Shown here in pieces: positions 52,229-61,494 of a stretch of 64,000 nt of DNA. A program made the translations under genes and the position numbers. The notes under the pieces were generated by a model. That model saw only the letters and a program-made list of their open reading frames with translations, was not told the DNA's origin and searched no databases. How positions within the stretch are numbered: the first letter of the stretch is position 1; every line of letters begins with the position of its first letter. The stretch comes from Butyrivibrio sp. M55 (GTDB taxonomy: Bacteria > Bacillota > Clostridia > Lachnospirales > Lachnospiraceae): contig NZ_FPCD01000003.1 of assembly GCF_900116865.1 (NCBI RefSeq), positions 62,001 through 126,000 of the forward strand, given 5' to 3'.

Positions 52229-52709
52229 TGTCTATTAAGTCATATAGATATTTTTTACCATCTTCATCATGTCGTATGATCATTCTACCTTGGAAATAAT
52301 TTCTTCCCGTTATACTCCCTCTATCATCACATGTTGGTAACGAAAATCTGACTGTGCATCTATACCAGCCATATTTCGCATCTTTATTATGTTTTGCCTC
52401 ACTATTCTCTCGAAACGATACATTCGATGCAATTCTGATAAGTTCCGGAATAGCTTGCGATGCATTGGCTTTGGCTTTTCCTATAGTTCCTAATGCTTTG
52501 GCACTATATCGGCTATTTGCATATTCGTCAGGAAAATCAGAGCCTATATATATTATTTCATCCGTTTCATCTATCGCATAACGCTCTCCAACATATTTCT
52601 TTAAATATTCCTCCACTCCCGGCCAATCAATTCTCCTCTTACTGCTGAACATAATGGTTTCAATCTGAATTACTCTTTGTCCTTTTTCATTTATTACTAT
52701 TGATGCCAT
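52212..52709 (-). CDS. Small protein, possibly LPD3-like (toxin/polyvalent-protein associated)
   Basis: A 165-aa soluble protein. The C-terminal half (ANASQAIPELIRIASNVSFREN, KHNKDAKYGWYRCTVRF, GKKYLYDLIDIKKE) resembles the LPD3-type domain found at the ends of large polyvalent or polymorphic toxin proteins, here as a free-standing gene. This is a recollection of pattern and not a search result. The start at 52709 follows AGGAAG. Its neighbourhood (LysR, DinB-like, sdpRI) looks accessory. The last codons overlap the terminator hairpin of the opposite small RNA. Confidence 0.5.
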   Translation of the reverse strand: MASIVINEKGQRVIQIETIMFSSKRRIDWPGVEEYLKKYVGERYAIDETDEIIYIGSDFPDEYANSRYSAKALGTIGKAKANASQAIPELIRIASNVSFRENSEAKHNKDAKYGWYRCTVRFSLPTCDDRGSITGRNYFQGRMIIRHDEDGKKYLYDLIDIKKET

Positions 52710-52824
52710 ACGCTTCCTATCATTCAATATTTTTGAATTATATAATTATTTATTTCAATTTTACTGATATTAAATCCAATGATATTATACGGTCATATCC
52801 AATTAAGCGCAAGGAGGTTTTCTT

Positions 52825-53349
52825 ATGAATGAACTATGTAAAATAATTAAAGATACAGTAAAGCCAAACTTTTTGAATATTCGCACTTCCATACGTACCT
52901 ATGACAGAGACGCCATATGTTGCGGCGCTCCTTGCTGGAGATGGGCATATCACGCTCTTCACTCAGCCGACAAATGGTTTATCAATCCATTCGTTTACGA
53001 AGAGCCTGTCTTCCACGAATATGGAATGGACAATCCCGAAAATCCGACAAGCGTTATTTTATCCGATGCTCAGCTCCTGTCATATCTTGATATGATAGAA
53101 AAGAAAACCATGAATTATCTGAATTCCCTTACGGATAATATGCTGTACGAAAAGCCGGAAAACTGCATCTATACTCGCATGGAACTTGTACTTCGCCAAT
53201 ACAGACACCTGTCCTTCCATACCGGAATGCTTAATGGACAAACTGCTGTAGCTACTGAAAAATTTCCCATGTGGGTCTCAGAAGCAGATCAATTTGTTGA
53301 CGACGGTATCTTATTTGGACGATATCGTAAAAGCAAATTATCTAAATAA
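52825..53349 (+). CDS. DinB-like protein
   Basis: A 174-aa cytosolic four-helix-bundle protein of the DinB superfamily. The metal-binding histidines are likely the first in WRWAYHALHSADKWF and two in YRHLSFHTGMLNGQT; the spacing and overall length fit DinB/YfiT-like thiol transferases of Firmicutes. The partner thiol and substrate are unknown. AAGGAGG precedes the ATG. Monocistronic. Confidence 0.75.
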   Translation: MNELCKIIKDTVKPNFLNIRTSIRTYDRDAICCGAPCWRWAYHALHSADKWFINPFVYEEPVFHEYGMDNPENPTSVILSDAQLLSYLDMIEKKTMNYLNSLTDNMLYEKPENCIYTRMELVLRQYRHLSFHTGMLNGQTAVATEKFPMWVSEADQFVDDGILFGRYRKSKLSK

Positions 53350-53379
53350 ACTAATCTCACTTTATTTCTTTCCAAAAAA

Positions 53380-53419
53380 AGTTCCACTCAAAAGAATTCT
53401 ATCTCTTCTGAGTGGAACT
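53380..53419 (-). terminator. Terminator shared by the DinB-like and GNAT genes
   Basis: Perfect 11-bp arms AGTTCCACTCA and TGAGTGGAACT; on the minus strand followed by seven T, so it serves mainly the ABC-GNAT operon, and possibly also the plus-strand gene. Confidence 0.85.
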
Positions 53420-53454
53420 GACTTATATGCCCGTATCGGAATATCTATGTCTTT

Positions 53455-53937
53455 TCACAATTTTAATACAACAATAAGCTCTTCGCCATCCTTCTCTCCG
53501 TTTTCTTTAAAGCCAAACGAACTATAAAGCTTTGAAGCCACCGTGTTCTCAGGCTCATACGAAAGCCAGCAATACTCTGCCTCGCCGCACGGATACGTTC
53601 TTATGAACTCTAATGCCAGCTTTACGGCTTCTTTTCCATATCCATTTTCCTGATATGCTTTATCGATCATCAATCGCCATAGGTTATAATTCCCTTTTGC
53701 TATCTCCGGCGCGTCATCCCAATAATCATCCGCATCAAATCCAATCATCAAAAAGCCTACCGGTGTATCCCCATCATAAATACCAAACGGAAATGCATAT
53801 CCATTTCCTGTTATCGCCGTATAAGCCTCGATAATACTGACATCATTAGATGCCACAAAACTTTTCTGTTCTTCCGAAACTTGTAATTTCAAAAGATCCC
53901 AAACATTTTTTCCATTTACTTTTTCAAGTCGTATCAT
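53455..53937 (-). CDS. GNAT acetyltransferase, spermine/spermidine type
   Basis: A 160-aa GNAT protein resembling BltD/PaiA-like polyamine acetyltransferases: AYTAITGNGYAFPFGIYDGDTPVGFLMIG, then GNYNLWRLMIDKAYQENGYGKEAVKLALEFI with the acetyl-CoA loop, and YEPENTVASKLYSSFGF. GTGAGG lies just upstream of the ATG at 53937. It is 15 bases downstream of the ABC permease, so it is probably its operon partner, perhaps modifying the exported or toxic compound. The substrate is inferred. Confidence 0.8.
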   Translation of the reverse strand: MIRLEKVNGKNVWDLLKLQVSEEQKSFVASNDVSIIEAYTAITGNGYAFPFGIYDGDTPVGFLMIGFDADDYWDDAPEIAKGNYNLWRLMIDKAYQENGYGKEAVKLALEFIRTYPCGEAEYCWLSYEPENTVASKLYSSFGFKENGEKDGEELIVVLKL

Positions 53938-53952
53938 ATCATGCCTCACTCT

Positions 53953-56532
53953 TTACACAGCATCCTCTTTAAGAGCCTCAATGATATTGTCGTTCTTAAT
54001 CTTGTTTACGCTAAGCGCCATACTGATTCCTAGAATTCCAAATACCGAAGCCGTAACCGCACCATACATGACCGGATCCGGATTAAAGATGAACAGATTC
54101 GAATTAAACGTGCTATACATAAGATAACTCAGCAAAAGAGATATCGGGATTCCCAGTATAAGTGCCCTAATTCCGTAAAGAAGCGTTTCTAGTCTTATCA
54201 TCTTCTTAAATCCGCTATTCTCAAGGCCCACCGACTTGTACATGGCAAACTCTTTTCTCCTAAGGAGCACTCCGGTCGAAATTGTATTTACAATATTCGC
54301 GATTGCAATGAGCGTAAGGAGAATCGTAAAGCCATACATTGCAGTTTTCAGTATAAGCGTGACCGTATCCACTATCTGCAAGGAATCCGCAATATCAGAA
54401 CAATAATAATTATGATATCCGTCATTTTCCAAAAGAGAATATATCTTGTCATGGACTTCTTTATGATTCGAGGTTTCAACACCCAGATCAACCGTGAGCT
54501 TATCTTCGGGAAGCACTTCTTTCGCCTTGTCATAGTACATGGATACGGGTACATATACCGCTATGTCATTCTTAGGTGTCATGTCTAAGATGCGGTTGTT
54601 TCCGTCATATTTGATCAATCCAGAAATCTCTACAGCCGGAGGATTCCCTGTAGCAACATCGTAATGAAGAACCTGCCCTATTATTCCGTCATTAAAGACT
54701 TCGCTGGGCTTTCTCTCGTGAAAATAATCATTTAACAACACTCCGCGCAATGTATCGCCATAGTAAGCACTCTTATCCAGCCCATTATCTCCAAGTATCC
54801 TGTCAAAGTCCTTATCATCCACTATGCACACGTCCATTCCCGCAAGGCTCAAATCCGCAAACCCGGGCAAAAGAAATTTGGGATCTGCAATATCCGTATT
54901 GGCAAGCTCTGCTTTAGACTCCGGAGCCTTCTTAAACAAAAACTGAATCATACTCGCACTGTATACATTATCAACGCCTTCTATCTCGCTGATTTCACTG
55001 CGTAGCCTGTCACTCTCCGAAAGCGAACATGATGCCACAATCTGATAAGGGATATCGATTTCAAACTTATTAGCTCTTGCTAAAGAATTGCAAAAATAGT
55101 TTGTTGTCAGGAACAGGATTATTGAAACTGCTAAGGTTGCGGTTATAACTTTACCTTTTACACCGTTCCTTTTTAAGTTTTTATATGCCAGCTCTCCTTC
55201 ATATCCAAAGATTTTTCCTATCAATGGATTTACACGAAGACTCTTTGCTTTAACTTTCACCACATTGTTTTGTCGCAGAGCTTCAATCGGCATGACTTTT
55301 GACGCCTTGATTGCAGGAATAAATGTTGAAACAAATATTGTGAGTGCCGCAAAAAATACGATGGCAGCTATTACATAATGATTGCATACTACAGGAATAC
55401 CACCACTCATACCTTCAGCACCGGCCATTAAATCCGCCTCGAGTATCTTTTTTCCAAGAACCGCCAAAGTCATTTTCGTACCGATATAACCAAGCAAAAG
55501 TCCTAAAGGAATCCCTATTCCACCAAGAACAATTCCCTCGTAGTATATTGAAAATCTCTTTTGCTTAGATGTGGCTCCGACACTTGCCAGCATTCCAAGA
55601 TAGCGCATTCTCTCTGTAAGAGACATTCCTATGGAATTGAATATTAATATAATCGATGTAGCTATGACTATTGCAAGAGCAACAGCCATCATGGCAAAAA
55701 ATGCCTTGTATGAACCGCCACTGTCTACAAACGCAAAGCAACTAAGCAGATACTCCGTATTGTATTCATACTTGTTGATTCCATATTCTGCCGTAATGCT
55801 GTTAAGCTGCTTAATCGCTGTATGATCGCATTTCTTAAGCGAAATCAGCACTTGAGCTTTTTCTTTTTCAGGAAAATAGCCATCATCCATTCCTCGCAGA
55901 ATGTCCCAGTCACCGGTAGGTGTATTCCCATGAAGAATTGCCGTCACTGTACAGGTTTCTGTTGACTCAGCCTTAAACTGTTCGTCAGACCTGTAATTAC
56001 CTGCCAGATAAGCAAGATCCTCAAGTCCGTTATCAATATATCTGTATCCTTGCTCAAAGGTAAGAGAATCGCCTATCTTAAGATCATCCAGGCCATTATC
56101 AATTAAAAACTGCTCTTCAACCGCTATTTCAGAAGATTTTTTAGGAAGCACTCCGTCATAATCCGCTACTACTCCCATGGATAAATAGCCATTATCCACA
56201 TGATCGATATTTCCAATTCGGAATCTGTCTTCTTTATCATTTAAAAGTCTGACACCGGTTATTTTTTCTTCTGCATCACAAATTCCTACCGAAGCTATCC
56301 TTTTATCTTCTTTCAAAGAAACATACTGCTCATGCGTAATCTCACTAAACCGGGCATGTACATTTCCTTCTGTCTGTATTGCCAGAAGCCCAAAGAACTT
56401 AAAGAAAGAAAAAACGCCCAAAACTATAGCACTTATAAGTGCCGTAGATATTGCAATTCCAAAAATTGTAACGATGGATCTTTTCTTGTTTCCGACAAGA
56501 TGTCTTAATGTCAGGGTTGATATAATATTCAT
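53953..56532 (-). CDS. ABC transporter permease, FtsX/MacB type
   Basis: An 859-aa permease with the duplicated FtsX-like layout. TM1 is near residue 20-45 and a large extracytoplasmic domain follows. A first FtsX core near residues 270-430 holds three helices, then a second half starts near residue 460 (VKGKVITATLAVSIILFLTT). The final FtsX core is near residues 725-850. It resembles antimicrobial-peptide or lipoprotein-type ABC exporters. It overlaps the ATPase gene by four bases. Its large external loops would contact a substrate or protein partner. Confidence 0.9.
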   Translation of the reverse strand: MNIISTLTLRHLVGNKKRSIVTIFGIAISTALISAIVLGVFSFFKFFGLLAIQTEGNVHARFSEITHEQYVSLKEDKRIASVGICDAEEKITGVRLLNDKEDRFRIGNIDHVDNGYLSMGVVADYDGVLPKKSSEIAVEEQFLIDNGLDDLKIGDSLTFEQGYRYIDNGLEDLAYLAGNYRSDEQFKAESTETCTVTAILHGNTPTGDWDILRGMDDGYFPEKEKAQVLISLKKCDHTAIKQLNSITAEYGINKYEYNTEYLLSCFAFVDSGGSYKAFFAMMAVALAIVIATSIILIFNSIGMSLTERMRYLGMLASVGATSKQKRFSIYYEGIVLGGIGIPLGLLLGYIGTKMTLAVLGKKILEADLMAGAEGMSGGIPVVCNHYVIAAIVFFAALTIFVSTFIPAIKASKVMPIEALRQNNVVKVKAKSLRVNPLIGKIFGYEGELAYKNLKRNGVKGKVITATLAVSIILFLTTNYFCNSLARANKFEIDIPYQIVASCSLSESDRLRSEISEIEGVDNVYSASMIQFLFKKAPESKAELANTDIADPKFLLPGFADLSLAGMDVCIVDDKDFDRILGDNGLDKSAYYGDTLRGVLLNDYFHERKPSEVFNDGIIGQVLHYDVATGNPPAVEISGLIKYDGNNRILDMTPKNDIAVYVPVSMYYDKAKEVLPEDKLTVDLGVETSNHKEVHDKIYSLLENDGYHNYYCSDIADSLQIVDTVTLILKTAMYGFTILLTLIAIANIVNTISTGVLLRRKEFAMYKSVGLENSGFKKMIRLETLLYGIRALILGIPISLLLSYLMYSTFNSNLFIFNPDPVMYGAVTASVFGILGISMALSVNKIKNDNIIEALKEDAV

Positions 56533-57224
56533 GACACCATCACCCCTTCCTTCTTACTGTCGCGGGTGATCTTGCCATCTTCGATCGTGATGACTCTGTC
56601 AGCAGAAAGAGCTATTCTCTCATCATGTGTGATGATGATAACAGTCTGATTATTTTCTTTATTGAACTTGCGAAGCAGTGCTATGATTTCCTTACTGTTC
56701 TCTGAATCCAGGTTACCTGTAGGCTCATCTGCAAGAAGCAGCGCAGGATGATTCATAAGCGCCCTTCCTATAGACACTCTCTGTTGCTGCCCTCCGGAGA
56801 GCTGATTCGGAAGATGAGATAGTCTTTCTTTTAATCCAAGCTTTTCAACCAGATCGTTAAGAAGCTTTTTATCAGCCTTTTTTCCATCCAGTAAGATTGG
56901 AAGTGTCATATTCTCTTCTACATTCAGGATAGGAATAAGATTATAAAACTGATAGATAAGACCTATGTTTCTTCTGCGAAAGATTGCAAGCTTGGTCTCA
57001 TCAAGCTTGCCGATGTCTGTCCCTGCGATAGTGCAAGTACCCGATGTAGGAACATCCACTCCTCCAAGGATGTGAAGAAGTGTTGATTTTCCTGAACCGG
57101 AAGGTCCTACTATTGCCACAAACTCTCCCTGCTCTATATCAAAAGAGACATCTTTAAGAGCATCAACTCTTGTCTCCCCTGTTCCATATACTTTACAAAG
57201 GTTTCTTATTTCCAGAATGTTCAT
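56529..57224 (-). CDS. ABC transporter ATP-binding protein, MacB/LolD type
   Basis: A 231-aa ATPase. Walker A GPSGSGKSTLLH, Q-loop IYQFYNLIPILNVEENM, signature LSGGQQQRVSIGRAL, Walker B LLADEPTGNLDS and the H-loop THDERI. Pairs with the 859-aa permease. The ATG at 57224 has GGGAG about eleven bases upstream; an earlier in-frame ATG has none. No BceRS-like sensor system is adjacent, and the two-component pair at 59341-61479 belongs to a different operon. Confidence 0.93.
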   Translation of the reverse strand: MNILEIRNLCKVYGTGETRVDALKDVSFDIEQGEFVAIVGPSGSGKSTLLHILGGVDVPTSGTCTIAGTDIGKLDETKLAIFRRRNIGLIYQFYNLIPILNVEENMTLPILLDGKKADKKLLNDLVEKLGLKERLSHLPNQLSGGQQQRVSIGRALMNHPALLLADEPTGNLDSENSKEIIALLRKFNKENNQTVIIITHDERIALSADRVITIEDGKITRDSKKEGVMVS

Positions 57225-57321
57225 TTTTCTTTTGGCTCCCTTCTCATGCAAAAAACATGTCGAATATCTTATTCATGAGAATAGAATATAGCTTCCATCT
57301 TACAATCAAGTGACTATAAAA

Positions 57322-58824
57322 TTACAGATTAGTCACATTAGACGTCAAAAGGCAAACCGTCTCAACATGTACAGTCCAGGGAAACATATCACAGGGGCGT
57401 ATTGCCTGAAGCGAATACCCTCCGTCTGCAAGAATGCGAAGGTCTCTTGCAAGTGTCGCGGAATCGCAGCTTACGTACACGATTCGCTCGGGCTGCATCT
57501 TAAGCATAGTTTCAAGACAAACTGAGTCGCAGCCTTTTCTGGGCGGATCGACTACGATAACATCGGGGTGAAGGCTGGAGCCGTCATCTCCACCGGATAC
57601 AGTCTTTCTCTTTTTCTCATAGAACTCGGGAAGAACTTCTTCTGCCTTGCCGCAGTAGAACTCCGCATTGGATATTCCGTTTCGCTCGGCGTTCCTCTTG
57701 GCATCCTCTATTGCTTCGGGAATAACCTCGATACCGTAGACTCTTCCTGCAGTCTTTGCCATAGACAACGTAATGGTTCCTATTCCGCAGTAAAGATCCC
57801 ACACGGTCTCTTTTCCGGTAAGCGACGCATACTCGATTGCCTGCTCATACAGTTTCTTGGTCTGCACAGGATTCACCTGATAGAATGAAAGCGGAGAAAT
57901 CTCAAACTTAAGTCCGCACAAAGTATCACTAATTGTATCTTTTCCCCAGATAGTATGTACTTCAAGTCCCATGATCACGTTGGTCTTATCCGTATTGATA
58001 CTTACTGAGATGCTGCTCATTCCTTTAACTTTCGAAAGCTTCTCGACAAGCGCCTTCTGTCCGCCGATATACTCTACCTGCGCGCCACCGGCTCCCGCAC
58101 CCGATTTCTTCGCAGATCCGGAACCTGCTCTGTAATTTATGACAAGGCACACCATTATCTCACCGCTTGTAAAACCTTTTCGGATCAGAACATGGCGAAC
58201 AAGCCCCTTTCCTGAAACCTCATCGTACGGGCGCACATGATTTTCTGCCATGTGAGATCTGATAATCTCCATGATTTCTTCATTCTCTTTAACCCCAATG
58301 CAACAAGAAGTCATAGAAATGATATTGTGCGATCTACCGGCATAAAAGCCTGTAACAACCTTGCCCTCTTTGTCACAGCCGACAGGGAACTGCGCTTTAT
58401 TCCTGTACTCCCAAGGTTCATCCATTCCGATGATGGGCTTCATCACACTATCAACAAACTCTGCGTCAAATCCGCCGAGCCTTATGATATTGTTTCTTAC
58501 CTTGTTCTGCTTGAATTCAAGCTGTCTCTCGTAAGACATGCTCTGAATCTGACATCCGCCGCACTGCCTCGCCACAGGGCACTTCGGCATTATACGATGC
58601 TGCGAAGGCTCAAGTACTTCCTCAAGATGCGCATAAGCATAGTTCTTCTTCGCCTTCATTATCTTCGCTTTTACTTTATCTCCGATAACTGCGTCCTTAA
58701 TAAAAAGGGTATAGCCATTTATTTTGCCTATGCCCTCTCCATCATTTCCAATATCGGTTATATCGACTGTCAGGATATCATCCTTCTTGTAACCCGCAGT
58801 CGCAATTTCTTTTTTACCACTCAT
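57322..58824 (-). CDS. 23S rRNA (uracil-5-)-methyltransferase, RlmD/RumA type
   Basis: A 500-aa SAM-dependent RNA methyltransferase. The N-terminal TRAM domain (DILTVDITDIGNDGEGIGKINGYTLFI) is followed by the 4Fe-4S cysteines in MPKCPVARQCGGCQIQ and SCCIG. The catalytic domain has the SAM motif WDLYCGIGTITLSMAK, VDPPRKGCD, and the catalytic Cys in IVYVSCDSATLARDL with CDMFPWTVHVETV. An insert rich in Ala, Gly, Ser and Lys (about residues 230-247) interrupts the core, similar in flavour to the Ddl insert. GTGGG precedes the ATG at 58824. It is the last gene of the mutS2 operon, 15 bases after trmL. Confidence 0.93.
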   Translation of the reverse strand: MSGKKEIATAGYKKDDILTVDITDIGNDGEGIGKINGYTLFIKDAVIGDKVKAKIMKAKKNYAYAHLEEVLEPSQHRIMPKCPVARQCGGCQIQSMSYERQLEFKQNKVRNNIIRLGGFDAEFVDSVMKPIIGMDEPWEYRNKAQFPVGCDKEGKVVTGFYAGRSHNIISMTSCCIGVKENEEIMEIIRSHMAENHVRPYDEVSGKGLVRHVLIRKGFTSGEIMVCLVINYRAGSGSAKKSGAGAGGAQVEYIGGQKALVEKLSKVKGMSSISVSINTDKTNVIMGLEVHTIWGKDTISDTLCGLKFEISPLSFYQVNPVQTKKLYEQAIEYASLTGKETVWDLYCGIGTITLSMAKTAGRVYGIEVIPEAIEDAKRNAERNGISNAEFYCGKAEEVLPEFYEKKRKTVSGGDDGSSLHPDVIVVDPPRKGCDSVCLETMLKMQPERIVYVSCDSATLARDLRILADGGYSLQAIRPCDMFPWTVHVETVCLLTSNVTNL

Positions 58825-58839
58825 ATATCCCACCTGATG

Positions 58840-59331
58840 TTATTTCCAGTGAAGCCTGTGAAGTTCGCCTTCTTTCTCAAGCCCCTCAAAATCATTCTGC
58901 CTAAGCGCCTCGTACAAAACGATTGCCACAGAATTGGACAGGTTCAAAGACCTGATGTCATTTCCCATAGGAATCCTGATACAATTCTCCTCGTTTTCCA
59001 CAAGAATCTCCTCAGGAATTCCCGCACTCTCTTTTCCAAACATGATGAAATCATCCATGCCAAAAGAAACTTCGGTATAGGAACGCTTTGCCTTTGTGGT
59101 AGCCATCCAGATCTTTGCCCCCGGATGCTTTTCCTTGAAATCATTAAAGTCCATATACCTTGTAACGTCGAGTCTTTCCCAGTAGTCCATTCCCGCGCGC
59201 TTCAGCTCTTTTTCATTGAGTCTGAACCCAAGCGGCTCTATAAGATGCAGCGAAGTTCCCGTAGCAACACATGTCCTTCCGATATTTCCTGTATTCTGCG
59301 GTATCTCCGGCTGATGTAAAACTATATGCAT
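58840..59331 (-). CDS. trmL: tRNA (cytidine(34)-2'-O)-methyltransferase
   Basis: SPOUT-class methyltransferase that 2'-O-methylates the wobble base of tRNA-Leu. Motifs: HIVLHQPEIPQNTGNIGRTC, LIEPLGFRL, LMFGKESAGIP-like FIMFGKESAGIPEEIL, and the knot IPMGNDIRSLNLSNSVAIVLYEALRQ. The length of 163 aa is standard. GAGGAG overlaps the end of the histidine kinase gene, nine bases away. Confidence 0.95.
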   Translation of the reverse strand: MHIVLHQPEIPQNTGNIGRTCVATGTSLHLIEPLGFRLNEKELKRAGMDYWERLDVTRYMDFNDFKEKHPGAKIWMATTKAKRSYTEVSFGMDDFIMFGKESAGIPEEILVENEENCIRIPMGNDIRSLNLSNSVAIVLYEALRQNDFEGLEKEGELHRLHWK

Positions 59332-59340
59332 AACTTTCTA

Positions 59341-60777
59341 TTACTCCTCATCATCCGCATCCATGGCTTTTGCCTTCGGAAGGGAAAAGATAAATTCCGT
59401 TCCGACACCCTCTGTACTGATGACATTTATATTTTCTTCGTGTGCTTTGATTATCTCTTTTACAATGGCAAGGCCAAGGCCCGTGCCCTTCTTATCCTTA
59501 CCTCTCGAAAGATCCGATTTGTAGAATCTGTCGAAAATAAGCTTCTGATCGTCCTTCGGGATTCCTATTCCGCTGTCTTTTACAGAAACAAATACCTTGC
59601 TGTGCTTCTCTGTAGTCTCGATCTTGATCGCAGAATTCTTATTGCTGAACTTAATCGCGTTATCAACAAGGTTGTAAAGAACCTGCTGTATCTTGCTCAT
59701 ATCAGCGCTTACAAGCATCTTGTCATCTGTGAGCACCAGATTGATCGCGATATTCTTGTTAAGGCATGTTCCTTCAAAAGACTCCGCAACCGTCCTGATA
59801 ATGCTGTTTATGTCAAAATCGCTCTTATCAAGAAGCATTCCCGTTGTATTCAGATTGTTAAGAGTAAGCATCTCATTTGTGAGCTTGGTAAGTCTGTCCG
59901 TTTCGTTGATAACTATTCCCAGGTATCTGTCATGCATCTCAGGCGGTATCGTTCCGTCCTGCATTGCAACAAGATAGCCTTTTATGGACGTAAGCGGCGA
60001 TCTGAAATCATGCGAAACATTGGCGATGAATTTCCTCTGATCGTCCTCCTGCCTTGCTATCTCGCCCGCCATATATGAAAGCGAAGCAGCAAGATATCCC
60101 ATCTCATCCTCCGACTCAACAGAGAACTCGTAGCTCATATTTCCCACCGCGTACTGCTCGGTCGCGGTCGTGATCTTCCTAAGCGGCATATACACAAGCT
60201 CAGTGAAGAAGATAAGGATTATCAGGGACAAAAGAAATAACACAAGTAGCATCAGATACGAAATATCAAGAAACGTATTCGCCGACGCCTTTATTTCCGA
60301 CAAAGGTTCATGAATGACAACATATGCCTGAACCTTCCAGTTAGCCGTTATCGGGGCAAAAACGCTTAAGTTTTCCTCGCTTAACTGTCCCCAGAAATCT
60401 CCTATCGTGTAATAAGAGTTTCCGATAACCGTCGGATCAAAGTCCTTTATCGCAATTTCCTCGTTCTGCTTAAAAACCCTTGAAGAATCAAGTACAAGTC
60501 TTCCCGAAGGGTTAACTATCCAAATTACAGATTTATCCATGTACATGGACAAAGACACCAGCTGCTGATGAACCGTCTCAAGCGAAGCCATATTTGTATA
60601 AAGATCCGCCGCGTATGTGTTTGCTATCTGCGTTGCGACGCGGTACATATTGTCGGCCTTGTCACGCCTTAAACGCTCAAAAGTCATGCTGTACACAAAT
60701 GTCGCCACAACAATAAATCCGAAAATACCAAACAGCAAATACGCCAAAAGAAACTTTAAATAAAGTGTCCGTTTCAT
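59341..60777 (-). CDS. Sensor histidine kinase of a two-component system
   Basis: A 478-aa membrane histidine kinase. TM1 at about residues 10-30, extracytoplasmic sensor domain to about 165, TM2 near 170-192, HAMP around 195-245. The HisKA domain has the phospho-His in FIANVSHDFRSPLTSIKGYL, and HATPase_c has the N box VLYNLVDNAIKFSNKN and G boxes DSGIGIP and GTGLGLAIVKEI. Stimulus unknown. The ATG directly abuts the response regulator stop codon, giving tight coupling. Confidence 0.95.
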   Translation of the reverse strand: MKRTLYLKFLLAYLLFGIFGFIVVATFVYSMTFERLRRDKADNMYRVATQIANTYAADLYTNMASLETVHQQLVSLSMYMDKSVIWIVNPSGRLVLDSSRVFKQNEEIAIKDFDPTVIGNSYYTIGDFWGQLSEENLSVFAPITANWKVQAYVVIHEPLSEIKASANTFLDISYLMLLVLFLLSLIILIFFTELVYMPLRKITTATEQYAVGNMSYEFSVESEDEMGYLAASLSYMAGEIARQEDDQRKFIANVSHDFRSPLTSIKGYLVAMQDGTIPPEMHDRYLGIVINETDRLTKLTNEMLTLNNLNTTGMLLDKSDFDINSIIRTVAESFEGTCLNKNIAINLVLTDDKMLVSADMSKIQQVLYNLVDNAIKFSNKNSAIKIETTEKHSKVFVSVKDSGIGIPKDDQKLIFDRFYKSDLSRGKDKKGTGLGLAIVKEIIKAHEENINVISTEGVGTEFIFSLPKAKAMDADDEE

Positions 60778-61479
60778 TTACTGTTGCACCTCAAATTTGT
60801 AGCCGATTCCCCAGATCGTTGCTATTCTCCAGTTATCATGGTCATTGATCTTCTCTCTGAGTCTCTTGATATGCACGTCGACCGTTCTTGTATCACCGAC
60901 GTACTCATATCCCCAGATCTGATCAAGAAGCTGCTCTCTTGTAAAAACATGGTTCGGCGAAGCGGCAAGGAAATACAAAAGTTCCATCTCCTTCGGCGGC
61001 ATATCGACTCTTTCTCCCATGTATGTCACAGAATAATTGGTCATATTGATCTCAAGGTTAGGATATCTTACAACCTTGTCGTCTGACTCTGTGGTCTCCT
61101 GTGTCTGCGGTTTGTATCTTCTAAGAACTGCCTTAACTCTTGCGACAAGTTCTTTTGAATCAAACGGCTTTTCCATATAGTCGTCCGCGCCCATCTCAAG
61201 TCCCAGAACCTTATCAAAAACCTCTCCTTTTGCGGAAAGCATGATTATCGGAACCTGTGAAGTAGCCCTGAGCTCTCTGCACACCTGATATCCGTCAATT
61301 CCCGGAAGCATCAGGTCAAGAAGCACCAGATTGGGCTTGAAACTGTCAAAAGCATTTATCGCAGACTCGCCATCGTTGCATATTCTTGTTTCAAAACACT
61401 CTTTTACAAGATACAACGAAATAAGCTCCGCAATATTATTATCATCATCAACTATCAGAATTTTCTGTTTACTAACCAT
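60778..61479 (-). CDS. OmpR/PhoB-family response regulator
   Basis: A 233-aa response regulator. The receiver domain has the acid pocket ILIVDDDNNIAEL, the phosphoacceptor Asp in VLLDLMLPGIDGY, and Lys in MEKPFDSKELVARV. A winged-helix output domain follows (MPPKEMELLYFLAASPNHVFTREQLLDQIWGYEY, VDVHIKRLREKI, WGIGYKFE). It is the partner of the adjacent kinase. GAGGGAAATAATAAG precedes the ATG. It follows mutS2 by 15 bases. Confidence 0.96.
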   Translation of the reverse strand: MVSKQKILIVDDDNNIAELISLYLVKECFETRICNDGESAINAFDSFKPNLVLLDLMLPGIDGYQVCRELRATSQVPIIMLSAKGEVFDKVLGLEMGADDYMEKPFDSKELVARVKAVLRRYKPQTQETTESDDKVVRYPNLEINMTNYSVTYMGERVDMPPKEMELLYFLAASPNHVFTREQLLDQIWGYEYVGDTRTVDVHIKRLREKINDHDNWRIATIWGIGYKFEVQQ

Positions 61480-61494
61480 GTCTTATTATTTCCC

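Noticed and set aside
52171..52320. Short plus-strand ORF starting in the candidate small RNA (ATGTGGTTTTGT)
   Set aside because: No Shine-Dalgarno sequence, and the terminator hairpin would stop transcription before the frame ends.
58237..59319. Long plus-strand open frame opposite rlmD and trmL
   Set aside because: It lies antisense to two clearly conserved enzymes, has biased composition and no ribosome binding site; a shadow frame.
59326..60078. Plus-strand open frame opposite the histidine kinase
   Set aside because: Antisense to conserved kinase motifs; no coding evidence of its own.
56529..61479. Bce-type detoxification module linking the ABC exporter with the two-component system
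   Set aside because: The two-component genes belong to the mutS2-trmL-rlmD operon and two RNA methyltransferase genes separate them from the exporter.
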